The notes under the pieces were generated by a model. The model worked only from the letters and a program-made list of their open reading frames with translations. It ran no database searches and had not been told where the DNA came from. Shown here piece by piece: positions 23,822 through 32,039 of a stretch of 54,232 bases of DNA. The stretch is from CAZPAV01 sp964584755 (GTDB taxonomy: Bacteria > Actinomycetota > Acidimicrobiia > Spongiisociales > UBA5794), in NCBI GenBank assembly GCA_964584755.1, contig CAZPAV010000016.1:1-54232 (forward strand). The letters run 5' to 3'. Every line of letters begins with the position of its first letter. Positions within the stretch are counted from its first letter, which is position 1. The translations under genes and the position numbers were made by a program.

Positions 23822-25402
23822 TCAGATCAGCGCCTGGGCGACGAGGTACCCGGAGCCCCCTCCGAGGCCCGGTCCCGGATGGGTGGAGGCGCCGATGTGG
23901 AAGACGTTCTCGACCGGGGTGCGATGGCCGCGGCTGCCGGGGAACGGCCGCCACAGCAGGAACTGATCGAGGGTGCACGAGCCGGAGTAGGGGTCCCCGC
24001 CGACGAGGTTCACGTTCATGGCGGCGAGGTCGCCCGGGGAGAAGACCCGTCGACCCACGACGATCTCGTCGAGGTTGCCGACGTGCTCGGCGAGCCGGGC
24101 CTGGATCCGGTCGGCGTACGCCTCCCGGACCTCCTCGGTCCACTTTCCATCGGCGGGCGCGGGGATCTCCCCCGCCGCGTCCCCCTTGATCCGGCGCGGG
24201 AGCTCCTGGAGTTGGATCCACAGGATCGCCTTCCCGTCGGGAGCTCGCGACGGGTCCACCACCGTCGGCTGACCCACGACGATCGTGGCCCGTGACGGGA
24301 GGAGGCCCCGTCCCGCCTCGTTCACCGCACGCGACACCCCGTCGAGCCCGTCGGTGAGATGCAGCAGGGCGACCTCGCCCATCGCCGGGTCCGACCACCG
24401 AGGCGGGGCGTCGAGGGCGAAGTGGATCTGCATGTCACCTCGCCCGTACCGGTACCCCGCCGCGGCACGCGACGTCGCCTCGGGCACGCTTCCGGCCGGG
24501 AGGAGACGGCCGTAGAGCTGCGTGGGAGTCACGTTGCAGACGACGGCCTCCGCGGCGGCGTACTCGTCTCCCGCCGCCGTCCGGACCCCGGTGGCCTTGC
24601 GGCCGGTCACGAGGATCTCGGTCACCTCCGCGCCGGTCCGCATCACCCCGCCGCGCTCCTCCACGACGCCGCGGAAGACGTCCACGATGCGTCCCCCTCC
24701 CCCCACGACGACGGGGAGGCCACCCATCTCGAGCGCGGCGAGGATGATCTTGCCCATGAGGCCGGAGAAGGCGTCGTCCGGACCGAGACCGTTGTGCAGC
24801 ACCCAGGGAGCGACGAGCGCTCGCACCGTCTCCGACTGGAAATCCCGCTCCAACCACGCCCGGCACGTCTCGAGGCTCTCGCCGAAGAAGGCGGCGAGCC
24901 CCTTGACGGTCCGGCGCCTCGCCTCCTTGTAGAGGAGCTTGGCCGAGGGGCGGGACCACACCTCGTTGCCGAGGAGGCCGAAGGAGAGCTCGGCGTCGCG
25001 ACCCAGGAAGCCGTCCATGGCGGCCGCGAAGCGGTCGCCGTCGCCGGCGGCCGCCGCGTTCATGCGGCGAACGTTCTCGGCACGGTCCGTCGTGAAGACG
25101 AGGCTCCGCCCGTCGGGGAGCAGGACCCCCGAGGGCGTGGAGGTGTTCACCAGGATGAGGCCGCGGGCGTGGAGCTCCTCGCCGAGCTCGGCGTAGGCGG
25201 GTCCTCCGGTGAAGAGCGGATACCAGGAGGAGAGGACGTCGTGGGTGAAGCCGGGAAAGAGCTCCTCACTGCGGATGCATCCCCCCAGGCGGTCGTTGCG
25301 CTCGAGCACGGCGACCCGCTTCCCGGCGCGGGCGAGCACCGCGGCGCACACGAGCGAGTTCATCCCGCTGCCGACGACCACGACATCGTATCGCTCCGCC
25401 AT
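23822..25402 (-). CDS. CrtI/PYROXD2-like FAD-dependent oxidoreductase (first copy)
   Basis: This 526-residue flavoprotein resembles phytoene-desaturase-type oxidoreductases. It has an N-terminal FAD-binding VVVVGSGMNSLVCAAVLARAGK with a downstream acidic ribose contact (VAVLERND), and a C-terminal second flavin motif around VFHIGASTHPGPGLGGGSG. It is the last gene of the minus-strand operon, 30 bp after the flavin reductase. A GGAGGAGGG site precedes ATG at 25402. A paralogue is encoded at 32036-33640. Carotenoid synthesis genes are absent, so a dehydrogenation or isomerisation in the catabolic pathway is more likely. Confidence 0.8.
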   Translation of the reverse strand: MAERYDVVVVGSGMNSLVCAAVLARAGKRVAVLERNDRLGGCIRSEELFPGFTHDVLSSWYPLFTGGPAYAELGEELHARGLILVNTSTPSGVLLPDGRSLVFTTDRAENVRRMNAAAAGDGDRFAAAMDGFLGRDAELSFGLLGNEVWSRPSAKLLYKEARRRTVKGLAAFFGESLETCRAWLERDFQSETVRALVAPWVLHNGLGPDDAFSGLMGKIILAALEMGGLPVVVGGGGRIVDVFRGVVEERGGVMRTGAEVTEILVTGRKATGVRTAAGDEYAAAEAVVCNVTPTQLYGRLLPAGSVPEATSRAAAGYRYGRGDMQIHFALDAPPRWSDPAMGEVALLHLTDGLDGVSRAVNEAGRGLLPSRATIVVGQPTVVDPSRAPDGKAILWIQLQELPRRIKGDAAGEIPAPADGKWTEEVREAYADRIQARLAEHVGNLDEIVVGRRVFSPGDLAAMNVNLVGGDPYSGSCTLDQFLLWRPFPGSRGHRTPVENVFHIGASTHPGPGLGGGSGYLVAQALI

Positions 25403-25432
25403 GTTCCCTCCTCCTCGTGACCCGGTTCCCGA

Positions 25433-25939
25433 TCAGGACGCCACCGGCCGCTCCCGTGTCTCGCAGTAGCGGCCCCGGTGGAAGACGAGCGGCGGCCGAT
25501 CCGACCGATCCATGGCGAGGACCTCGCCGACGAAGATGCGATGGTCTCCGCCCTCGTACACCGCCCAGGTCCGACACTGCAGCCGAGCGGCGCAGCCCGG
25601 GAAGAGGGCGACTCCTCCCACCCCCGGCGTCACCGGTACGCCGGCGAACTTCTCCTCCCCCCTGCGGGCGAATCGATCGGAGAGCTCCTGCTGGTCCGCG
25701 GCGAGGACGTTCACCGCGAAGTATCCGGCGGCGAGGAACGCCGGGAGGCTGAGCGCCGATTCGGCGAGGCTCCACAGGACGAGGGGCGGCTCGAGCGACA
25801 CGGAGGTGAAGCTGTTCGCCGTGATCCCCACCCAGCCTCCCCGTCCGTCGGGGGCGGTGACGACCGTGACCCCGGTCGGGTAGCAGCCGAGGACGGTCCG
25901 CAGCTCGCGAGGATCGACGGATCCCGCCGCCTCGCTCAT
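25433..25939 (-). CDS. Flavin reductase (StyB/HpaC-like)
   Basis: This 168-residue protein has the flavin-reductase-like split-barrel fold: LGCYPTGVTVVTA, GITANSFTSVSLEPPLV, then AVNVLAADQQELSDRFA, ending with HRIFVGEVLAM. The family reduces FMN or FAD with NAD(P)H and passes the flavin to partner monooxygenases. The obvious partner is the StyA-like enzyme in the converging operon. The start overlaps the gntR-like stop (ATGA). Confidence 0.87.
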   Translation of the reverse strand: MSEAAGSVDPRELRTVLGCYPTGVTVVTAPDGRGGWVGITANSFTSVSLEPPLVLWSLAESALSLPAFLAAGYFAVNVLAADQQELSDRFARRGEEKFAGVPVTPGVGGVALFPGCAARLQCRTWAVYEGGDHRIFVGEVLAMDRSDRPPLVFHRGRYCETRERPVAS

Positions 25940-26625
25940 GCCTCCTCCTCCGCCTCCTCCTCGGCCTCCACCTCCCGCAGGCGGGCGATGGCCGCCTCGA
26001 AGGTGTGCCGGAGGTGTCGCTGTAGCGCCGCCGCGGCCGCGTCGGGATCGTGGGCCCGGCACGCCTCCACGATCTCCCGGTGCTCGGCGATGCGGTCCTG
26101 CACCGTCCCGCGTACCGGCAGCGAGAGGCGCCGGTACCGTTCCGAGTTGTCCCACAGCATCGGGATGAGCCGCAGCAGCCACTTCGAGCCCGACGCCTCG
26201 TAGAGGAGGAAGTGGAGGCGCTCGTGCACCTCGTGGGCTGCGATCGGGTCCTGGGGGGCGAGCGCCGCGTACCGCTCGAGCAGCTCCTCCACCTCGTCGA
26301 GGGTGGCGTCGTCGATCCGCTCCGCGGCGAAACGAATGGCCACCCCCTCCAGTGCCTGCCGGATCGTGTACGTCTCGTCGAGATCCTGGGCGGACATCTC
26401 CGCGACGTGGGTGCCCCGGTGCGGGGTCCGGTCCACCAGGCCGCTCCGCTCGAGGTACCGCAGCGCCTCGCGGATGGGCACGGAGCTGATGGAGAGCGCC
26501 TCGACCTGCTCCTGGAGGCGCACGGGGCTGCCCGGCGGCAGCTTCCCGGAGATGATCGCCTCCTTCAGCTCGGCGAGCGCGACGTCGGCGAGGGTGCGGG
26601 CGCCGCGGCGATGCGACAGGGGCAT
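25936..26625 (-). CDS. GntR-family transcriptional regulator with FCD domain
   Basis: This 229-residue protein has an N-terminal winged helix (LAELKEAIISGKLPPGSPV ... SSVPIREALRYLERSGLV, about 15-70) and an all-helical FCD ligand domain (about 80-215), ending in a Glu/Ala-rich tail. FadR-subfamily proteins are usually dimeric repressors released by a carboxylate or another pathway metabolite. The FCD metal-site positions include the His residues of HERLHFLLYE and AEHREI. It is the only specific regulator inside the catabolic region, so it is the best candidate for the palindromes at 12963, 13011 and 31979. GGGAGGTGA gives a strong ribosome-binding site. Confidence 0.9.
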   Translation of the reverse strand: MPLSHRRGARTLADVALAELKEAIISGKLPPGSPVRLQEQVEALSISSVPIREALRYLERSGLVDRTPHRGTHVAEMSAQDLDETYTIRQALEGVAIRFAAERIDDATLDEVEELLERYAALAPQDPIAAHEVHERLHFLLYEASGSKWLLRLIPMLWDNSERYRRLSLPVRGTVQDRIAEHREIVEACRAHDPDAAAAALQRHLRHTFEAAIARLREVEAEEEAEEEA

Positions 26626-26670
26626 CCGCTCACCTCCCGACCGTGCCGCGGGCGGTACCCGCCACGCCGC

Positions 26671-27477
26671 TCACGCCGATGCTTCCATGCGTTCGAGGAG
26701 CGGTGCGAGGGCCTGGCCCATCTGTTCGGGTCCGATGGCCGTGTAGCCGCCGTCCACCGCCAGGTCGGCTCCGGTGATGAAGGAGGCCCGGTCGGAGGCG
26801 AGGAAGACGACCGCGGCGGCGACCTCCTCGGGATCGCCGATCCGCCCGAGCGGGTGGAAGTTCGCCCCGATCTCGTCGACGAACGCCCGGTCGTTCCCGC
26901 TCATGTCCCGGATGGGGTTGCTCCAGGTCCAGCCCGGGGACACCGAGTTCACCCGGATCCTCCTCGGGGCGAGGCGCAGCGCCTCGAGACGGGTCGCGCC
27001 GAGGATCGCCGACTTCGTGATGCTGTAGACGAAGAAGAGGGGCTGGGCGACCTTGCCGCTGATCGACGCGAAGTTGACCACGGCACCCCCGCCGCGCGCC
27101 TCCATGTGCGGGGCCACCCTAGCCGTCAGCAGCACGCCGGAGACGACGTTCACGTCGAGGGCGGTCAGCCAGTCGGCGCGGGTGGTCTCGAGACCGTCGT
27201 CGAGGTACACCGCGGCCCCGTTGACGAGAACGTCGATCCCACCGAACCGCGCCACGGTCCGGTCCACGAGCTCCTGCTGCGCGGTGTCGTCGGTGACGTC
27301 GGTCTCGAGGAAGAGCACCGCGTCTCCCAGCCGCTCGGCCAGGGCGGTGCCACCGGCCACGTCGACGTCCCCCACCGTGACCCGGGCGCCGGCCGCCACC
27401 AGGGCCTCCACGACCTTCTGGCCGAGGAGCGTCGACCCTCCGGTGACGATCGCCACCTTCCCTTTCAGTTCGCCCAT
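26671..27477 (-). CDS. Short-chain dehydrogenase/reductase
   Basis: This 268-residue classical SDR has a cofactor loop VTGGSTLLGQ (the usual TGxxxGxG with Leu at the second Gly position), followed by DVDVAG, which suggests NAD preference. It also has NGAAV, catalytic Ser in FASISGKVAQ, the Tyr-x3-Lys pair in YSITKSA, and SPGWTWSNP. It oxidises a hydroxyl or reduces a carbonyl. The position between the coxG-like and gntR-like genes of the same operon ties it to the molybdenum hydroxylase pathway. Confidence 0.87.
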   Translation of the reverse strand: MGELKGKVAIVTGGSTLLGQKVVEALVAAGARVTVGDVDVAGGTALAERLGDAVLFLETDVTDDTAQQELVDRTVARFGGIDVLVNGAAVYLDDGLETTRADWLTALDVNVVSGVLLTARVAPHMEARGGGAVVNFASISGKVAQPLFFVYSITKSAILGATRLEALRLAPRRIRVNSVSPGWTWSNPIRDMSGNDRAFVDEIGANFHPLGRIGDPEEVAAAVVFLASDRASFITGADLAVDGGYTAIGPEQMGQALAPLLERMEASA

Positions 27478-27524
27478 GCTGCTCGTCCCTCCTCCCCGTC
27501 ACGATCCGGTCGCGAGGCAGCCCC

Positions 27525-27983
27525 TCACAATCGGGAGAACGTCCGCTCCGCGGCGGTGAAGAACTCCTCGAGGATGGTATCCGCCTTCTTCTTGATCGTC
27601 CCGGCACCCATCGTCGCCACGGTACCGAGGACGTTGTACCGACCTTCCACGGCGATCACCGTCCCGTCGTCGGTCGGCTCGAGTCGCAGCTCCGCCTCGA
27701 CGTTGATGTGGGTGTTCACCTGGCGGTCCTTTCCCTCCGCACGGAAACGGACCCGCCTCCCCTCCTCGACGCCGACGACCTTCACCGCGAGGTCCGCCTT
27801 GAGGTTGAACATCCCGAACCGATCCGCCAACACGGCGGAGTACGTAGCGAGATGCTCGATCTCCTGCACCGCGTGGACGACCGAGACCCAGCCGGCCACG
27901 GTGTCCACGTCGATGAGCACGGACCAACAGGCCTCCGGGGAGGCCGCGACCCGGATGGCGCGCTCGAAGGTGGCGCTCGGCAT
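27525..27983 (-). CDS. CoxG/SRPBCC-domain protein
   Basis: This 152-residue START/Bet-v-1-fold protein is similar to CO-dehydrogenase subunit G: ATFERAIRVAASPEACWSVL at the N-terminus, and the CoxG-like GRYNVLGTVATMGAGTIKKKAD near the C-terminus. In other organisms such proteins accompany molybdenum hydroxylases and are thought to aid membrane recruitment or maturation. It follows the large-subunit gene by 3 bases. Confidence 0.85.
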   Translation of the reverse strand: MPSATFERAIRVAASPEACWSVLIDVDTVAGWVSVVHAVQEIEHLATYSAVLADRFGMFNLKADLAVKVVGVEEGRRVRFRAEGKDRQVNTHINVEAELRLEPTDDGTVIAVEGRYNVLGTVATMGAGTIKKKADTILEEFFTAAERTFSRL

Positions 27984-27986
27984 CCC

Positions 27987-30461
27987 TCAGGCCTCCGCCC
28001 CGGCCCGACGCGAGACGAGCGTCACCCCGCGTCCCTGCTCGGTGCCCTCCCCCCGCAGGAGCCGGTACACGCGCTCCGGGGGGTTGTGCGACTCCTCGAC
28101 GATGCGCGAGGAGTCGTCGAGGGCGTCCTGGATCGCCGAGCAGATGGTGTGGAGGGGGGCACCGCCGCCCTCCCCCATGCCCTTGGCGCCGGTCCGGCTG
28201 AACGGCGACGGAGACACGACGTAGTCGGTCGCGATGCTCGGCACGTCCACCGCGGTCGCGGCGTGGTAGTAGAGGAAGTTGGCGTTGAGGAGCTGTCCGT
28301 CCTCGTCGTACTCGAGCGTCTCCTGCAGCGCGGCCGCGATGCCCTGGGCGGTCGCCCCGTGCACCTGTCCCTCGACGATCTGAGGGTTGATCCGGGTGCC
28401 GCAGTCGTCCACCGCCGCGTAGCGGAGGATCTCCACCTTCCCCGTCTCCTCGTCGATCTCGAGGACGCAGGCGTGGATCTGGACCGCGTACGTCAGAGTG
28501 AGGTTGCCGTACTTCCGCTCGGTGTCGGGCACCTCGAAGGGCGGCACGTAGTTGTACCGGCAGTTCAGGGTGACGTTCTCGAGGAGCTCCTCGGGAAGGC
28601 CGGCGTTGTTCGAGTAGATCATGTTGGCGATGCCGATGAAGGGGATGGCTCGCTCCTCGTCGCCGACCACCCGCGCCGTCCCGTCGACGAGCTCGATCTG
28701 GTCCTTCTCGGCACCGAGCGCGAACGCGGCCACGGTGACGATCTCGTCGCGGAGCTTCTCGGCGGCGCCGATCACCGCGTTGATCCCCGTCACCGCGAAC
28801 TGGCTGGCGTACGTCCCGGAGAACCCGACGTACGCGCTCCGCGCCTGGTCGAAACCGGCGAAGACCCGCACCTGCTCCGGCGTCACGCCCAGGACGTCCG
28901 CCGCCACCTGCGCCGCCGTCGTCTCGTGACTCTGCCCCTGGGGGGTCGTCCCGATGGCGACGGTCACCTCGCCGTAGAGGTCGAGACGCGCCACCGCCGC
29001 CTCCCCGTTCCCCGAGAAGGGGAGATCGGGGTTGATGATGCGGGACTGCCCGAAGTTGTTCGTCCCGGAGTCGAGCGTGCTGCCGATACCGATGCCGATC
29101 CGCTTGCCGCTGCCGCGGGCCTCCTCCTGGAGCCGGCGGGCGCCCTCGTAGTCGATGAGCGCCAGCGCCTTGTCGAGGGCGAGCGGCAGGTTCCCCGAGT
29201 CGTACACGCACCCGTTCGGCGTCTCGTACGGGTAGTCCTCCGGCTGGACGTAGTTCCGCTTGCGGATCTCGACCGGGTCGAACCCGAGCTCGTGGGCGAC
29301 GACGTCGACGATGCGCTCGAGGAGCCAGAGGTGCTGGAGCCGCGAGTACCCGCGGCTGGGGACGGTGGGGCACTTGTTCGTGAGACTCTGGGAGTAGTCG
29401 ATGTGGAAGTGCCGCATCTTGTAGCACCCGGGCAGCACCTGCGCCCAGATGACCGCTCCCAGGGGCTCGTAGTGCAGGTAGGCACCGCCGTCGTCGATCG
29501 CCCGCGCCTTGACACCCAGGATGGTGCCGTCGGCCATCACCGGCACCTCGACGTCGAGGAACCACCGTTCGTTGCCGTGCCCCCCGGACTGGTGATGCTC
29601 CGTCCTCGTCTCGGTCCACTTGACGGGCCGTCCCGCCTTCCGGGAGAGGAGGGCGAGCGCCCCGGTCTGCTTGTAGATGTTGATCTTGATCCCGAAGCCA
29701 CCCCCGATGTCCTGGGAGCGGAAGTCGAACTGGTCGATCCCCACCCCCAGGGAGGGCCCGATGACCATCGCCCCGAACAGCGGCATCTGGTTGTTCGAGA
29801 CGACCTCGATCATGTCGGTGCCGGGGTCCCAGTTGACGATCACCCCGAAGCACTCGAGGGGAGCCGCCGAGAACCGGTGGAAGTGGAGCTTGTCGATCTT
29901 CACCACGTGGTCGGCGTTCTCGAGGGCCCAGTCGATGTCGCCGTACTCGTACGTCCCCTGCCAGGAGATGTTCGAGCCGATGGTGTCGTGGAGGACGGGG
30001 GCATCCGGCTCCTGGGCCGCGACCGCGTCGACGACCACCGGGAGCGGCTCGTACTCCACCTCGATGAGGTCGGCCGCGTCACGGGCGAGCTCTCGTGACT
30101 CCGCCAGCACGAGCGCCACCGGCTCGCCCTGATAGCGCACCCGGTCCACCGCGAGCAGGTACTCCTCGAGGCGTCCGCCCGGCTCGGGTGCGATCTCGAA
30201 CAGCGGCGTCGTCATCTCCTTGACCTCGTCGCCGGTCAAGGTCGCGTACACGCCGGGCATGGCGTCGGCCTTGGAGGTGTCCACCGAGAGGATCCGGGCG
30301 TGACCGTAGGGGGACCGCACGAACTGGGCGTACCCCATGCGGATCATGCCGTCGTCGTCCACGTACGACCCTTGCCCCTGGAGGAGACGTTGGTCCTCCT
30401 TGCGCGGGTAGCTCCGGCCGAGCCAGGTCTTCGTCTCCTCACGCACGCCGGTCGCCGTCAT
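27987..30461 (-). CDS. Molybdenum hydroxylase large subunit (CoxL/XdhB-like)
   Basis: This 824-residue molybdopterin-binding subunit belongs to the xanthine-oxidase family. GGGFGIK (253-259), the GTTPQGQSHETTAAQ loop and the catalytic Glu764 in GMGEGGG are present. The loop that reads AYxCSFR in true CO dehydrogenase is VPSRGYSR (367-374) here, so CO oxidation is unlikely. Hydroxylation of a C-H bond next to N in a heterocycle, or of an aldehyde, is expected. It binds the FeS and FAD subunits encoded directly upstream. The start overlaps the small-subunit stop (ATGA). Confidence 0.9.
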   Translation of the reverse strand: MTATGVREETKTWLGRSYPRKEDQRLLQGQGSYVDDDGMIRMGYAQFVRSPYGHARILSVDTSKADAMPGVYATLTGDEVKEMTTPLFEIAPEPGGRLEEYLLAVDRVRYQGEPVALVLAESRELARDAADLIEVEYEPLPVVVDAVAAQEPDAPVLHDTIGSNISWQGTYEYGDIDWALENADHVVKIDKLHFHRFSAAPLECFGVIVNWDPGTDMIEVVSNNQMPLFGAMVIGPSLGVGIDQFDFRSQDIGGGFGIKINIYKQTGALALLSRKAGRPVKWTETRTEHHQSGGHGNERWFLDVEVPVMADGTILGVKARAIDDGGAYLHYEPLGAVIWAQVLPGCYKMRHFHIDYSQSLTNKCPTVPSRGYSRLQHLWLLERIVDVVAHELGFDPVEIRKRNYVQPEDYPYETPNGCVYDSGNLPLALDKALALIDYEGARRLQEEARGSGKRIGIGIGSTLDSGTNNFGQSRIINPDLPFSGNGEAAVARLDLYGEVTVAIGTTPQGQSHETTAAQVAADVLGVTPEQVRVFAGFDQARSAYVGFSGTYASQFAVTGINAVIGAAEKLRDEIVTVAAFALGAEKDQIELVDGTARVVGDEERAIPFIGIANMIYSNNAGLPEELLENVTLNCRYNYVPPFEVPDTERKYGNLTLTYAVQIHACVLEIDEETGKVEILRYAAVDDCGTRINPQIVEGQVHGATAQGIAAALQETLEYDEDGQLLNANFLYYHAATAVDVPSIATDYVVSPSPFSRTGAKGMGEGGGAPLHTICSAIQDALDDSSRIVEESHNPPERVYRLLRGEGTEQGRGVTLVSRRAGAEA

Positions 30462-30949
30462 GCGTCCACCTCCCCTCCGGCCGCAGCAGCCGCTCGAATG
30501 GCCTCCACGATGTGCATGTATCCGGTGCAGCGGCAGATGTTCCCCCGGATCCCCTCGCGGATCTCCCGCTCGTCGGGATCGGGGTTCCGTTCGAGGAGGA
30601 AGGTGCTGCTCATGAGCATCCCCGACGTGCAGTACCCGCACTGGAGGGCGTGGTGCTCGTGGAACGCCTGCTGCAGCGGGCTCAGCTCGCCGTCGGAGGC
30701 GAGCGACTCGACGGTCTCGATCTCGGCTCCGTCGGCCTGGACCGCCAGCATCATGCAGCTCTTGATGGTCCGTCCGTCGTACCGCACGGTGCAGGCGCCG
30801 CAGTGGCCGGTGTCGCAGCCGATCTTCGGGCCCTTCAGCCCCAGGTCGTCGCGCAGGAAGTGGATGAGGAGACGCCGTGCCGGGACGGTGCGGCTCACCG
30901 TCTCGCCGTTCAGCACGAACTCGATCTCGTGGATGGGTCCGCCGTTCAT
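30458..30949 (-). CDS. Molybdenum hydroxylase small subunit, 2x[2Fe-2S] (CoxS-like)
   Basis: This 163-residue iron-sulfur protein has an N-terminal plant-ferredoxin-like cluster site (CDTGHCGAC, then a Cys in IKSCMML) and a C-terminal helical cluster site (CGYC and CRC in the NICRCTGY motif). It passes electrons from the molybdenum centre to FAD. It lies 1 base after coxM-like and overlaps coxL-like. The length is normal for the family. Confidence 0.95.
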   Translation of the reverse strand: MNGGPIHEIEFVLNGETVSRTVPARRLLIHFLRDDLGLKGPKIGCDTGHCGACTVRYDGRTIKSCMMLAVQADGAEIETVESLASDGELSPLQQAFHEHHALQCGYCTSGMLMSSTFLLERNPDPDEREIREGIRGNICRCTGYMHIVEAIRAAAAAGGEVDA

Positions 30950-30950
30950 G

Positions 30951-31805
30951 TCACCTGCCTCCCTCGCCGATGGCCTGCGACACGGCCCGCTTCGTGACCA
31001 CCGGGATCATCGCCTTGCGGTACTCGGCGCTGGCGTCGGCGTCGCTCACCGGCTCGAGGCCGGCGGCCGCATCCGCCGTCGCCGCGGCGATCGTGGCCGC
31101 GTCGGTGGCGCCGCCACGCAGTGCCGCCTCCACCGCCGGACGCCGGGCCGGCGCGGGGAGGCAACCGACGACCACCACGGCGTCCGCGATGCGGTCGTCC
31201 TCGCTCCGGACGACCGCCACGGCGCGGGCCGCAGCCTCGCCGATCTCGATGTCGACGTACCCGACCCCCGTCCCGGCGGGGAGCGGCGGGACCGTGATCG
31301 CCGTGAGGATCTCCCCGGGTTCCACCGCCGTCGTGTAGAAGCCCGTGAAGAACTCCTCGGCAGGGACCGTGCGCTCCCCTCCGGGGCCGACGAGGTGCAT
31401 CGTCGCGCCGAGCGCCACGACGAGGGGCGGGAAGTTGTTGATCGGGTCGGCGTGGCAGACGTTCCCCCCGATCGTCCCCCGGTTGCGGACCTGCTGATCG
31501 ACCGTGTTCGCCGCCACCTCGCAGATGATCGGATGGCTCTCCCGGAGCGCCTCGGAGTGGGCGAGCTCGTCGTAGGTCACGCCGGCGCCGATCCGCGCCG
31601 TTCCGTCCTCGCCGACGGTGATGCCGCGAAGCTCCTCCAGGCGGGTGATGTCGACGAGCAGGTCGACGTGGGCGGCGCGGAGCTTGAGGATGTTCACCAG
31701 GCTCTGGCCGCCGGCCAGCACGCGGGCCCCGGGATGGTCGGCCAGCACCTGCACCGCCTCGGCGAGGCTGGCGGGGCGCTGGTAGCTCACGGAGGCGAGG
31801 ATCAT
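30951..31805 (-). CDS. Molybdenum hydroxylase medium subunit, FAD-binding (CoxM-like)
   Basis: This 284-residue FAD-binding subunit has the two flavin motifs in place: VLAGGQSLVN (about residues 28-37) and GTIGGNVCHADP. The C-terminal CO-DH-flavoprotein domain is also present. It is the first full-length gene of the minus operon. A 16-codon upstream reading frame overlaps its start. GGAGGG lies 6 bases before the ATG at 31805. Confidence 0.94.
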   Translation of the reverse strand: MILASVSYQRPASLAEAVQVLADHPGARVLAGGQSLVNILKLRAAHVDLLVDITRLEELRGITVGEDGTARIGAGVTYDELAHSEALRESHPIICEVAANTVDQQVRNRGTIGGNVCHADPINNFPPLVVALGATMHLVGPGGERTVPAEEFFTGFYTTAVEPGEILTAITVPPLPAGTGVGYVDIEIGEAAARAVAVVRSEDDRIADAVVVVGCLPAPARRPAVEAALRGGATDAATIAAATADAAAGLEPVSDADASAEYRKAMIPVVTKRAVSQAIGEGGR

Positions 31806-31852
31806 GCCCGTCCCTCCTCTCCGTCGGAGTCCCTGCGTCGGGTTCGCATCAT
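31802..31852 (-). CDS. Possible 16-residue leader peptide coupled to coxM
   Basis: The frame reads MMRTRRRDSDGEEGRA, starts at ATG 31852 (or 31849) after a well-spaced GGAGG, and stops at a TGA that overlaps the coxM start codon (ATGA). Arginine codons cluster near the start and include CGA twice and AGG once, which are uncommon choices in high-GC genes. It could set coxM translation by coupling or by ribosome pausing. It could also be fortuitous. Confidence 0.45.
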   Translation of the reverse strand: MMRTRRRDSDGEEGRA

Positions 31853-31870
31853 GGGCCTTCCTCCCTTCCT

Positions 31871-31884
31871 CGGTGCCGGCACCG
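31871..31884. repeat. 14-bp perfect palindrome in the cox leader
   Basis: CGGTGCCGGCACCG reads the same on both strands. It lies in the roughly 200-base leader between the predicted cox start point and coxM, just upstream of the leader-peptide ribosome-binding site. It may be a protein site, or a small RNA hairpin that masks translation. Confidence 0.35.
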
Positions 31885-31978
31885 GCCTCGCGTGGGGACC
31901 CGGTACGTCCTCCCCTGCCGCCGGCGTGGCCTCGCGACGACGCTGCCTGGTACCCGCGGCGACTCTACCAACTCTCCG

Positions 31979-31995
31979 TTTGATATGTGATAAAA
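31979..31995. promoter_or_regulatory. Operator candidate O3 (cox operon)
   Basis: TTTGATATGTGATAAAA shares the left half-site TTTGATA and the terminal AAA with O1. It lies about 8-24 bases downstream of the predicted cox start point, a position suited to repression. The right half fits TATCAAA at 5 of 7 positions. Confidence 0.5.
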
Positions 31996-32009
31996 CCGCT
32001 CCGAGAGTG

Positions 32010-32039
32010 AGTATAGAGGCTCCCGACCGGGCGTGTCAG
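32010..32039 (-). promoter_or_regulatory. Predicted promoter of the cox-SDR-gntR-flavin reductase operon
   Basis: Minus-strand -35 CTGACA (32034-32039), 18-bp spacer, -10 TATACT (32010-32015). Both boxes match the vegetative consensus at 5 of 6 positions. The -35 overlaps the stop codon of the upstream CrtI-like gene. The expected start is near 32003, leaving a leader of about 150 bases before the leader peptide. Confidence 0.65.

Noticed and set aside
27708..30098. A 796-codon plus-strand open frame opposite the coxL-like gene
   Set aside because: It is an antisense shadow of the molybdenum hydroxylase subunit, His/Val/Asp/Arg-rich with no motif or start signal.
27987..31805. Interpretation of the Cox-like genes as CO dehydrogenase (carboxydotrophy)
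   Set aside because: The AYxCSFR active-site loop is absent and the context is a regulated catabolic operon, so an organic substrate is more likely.
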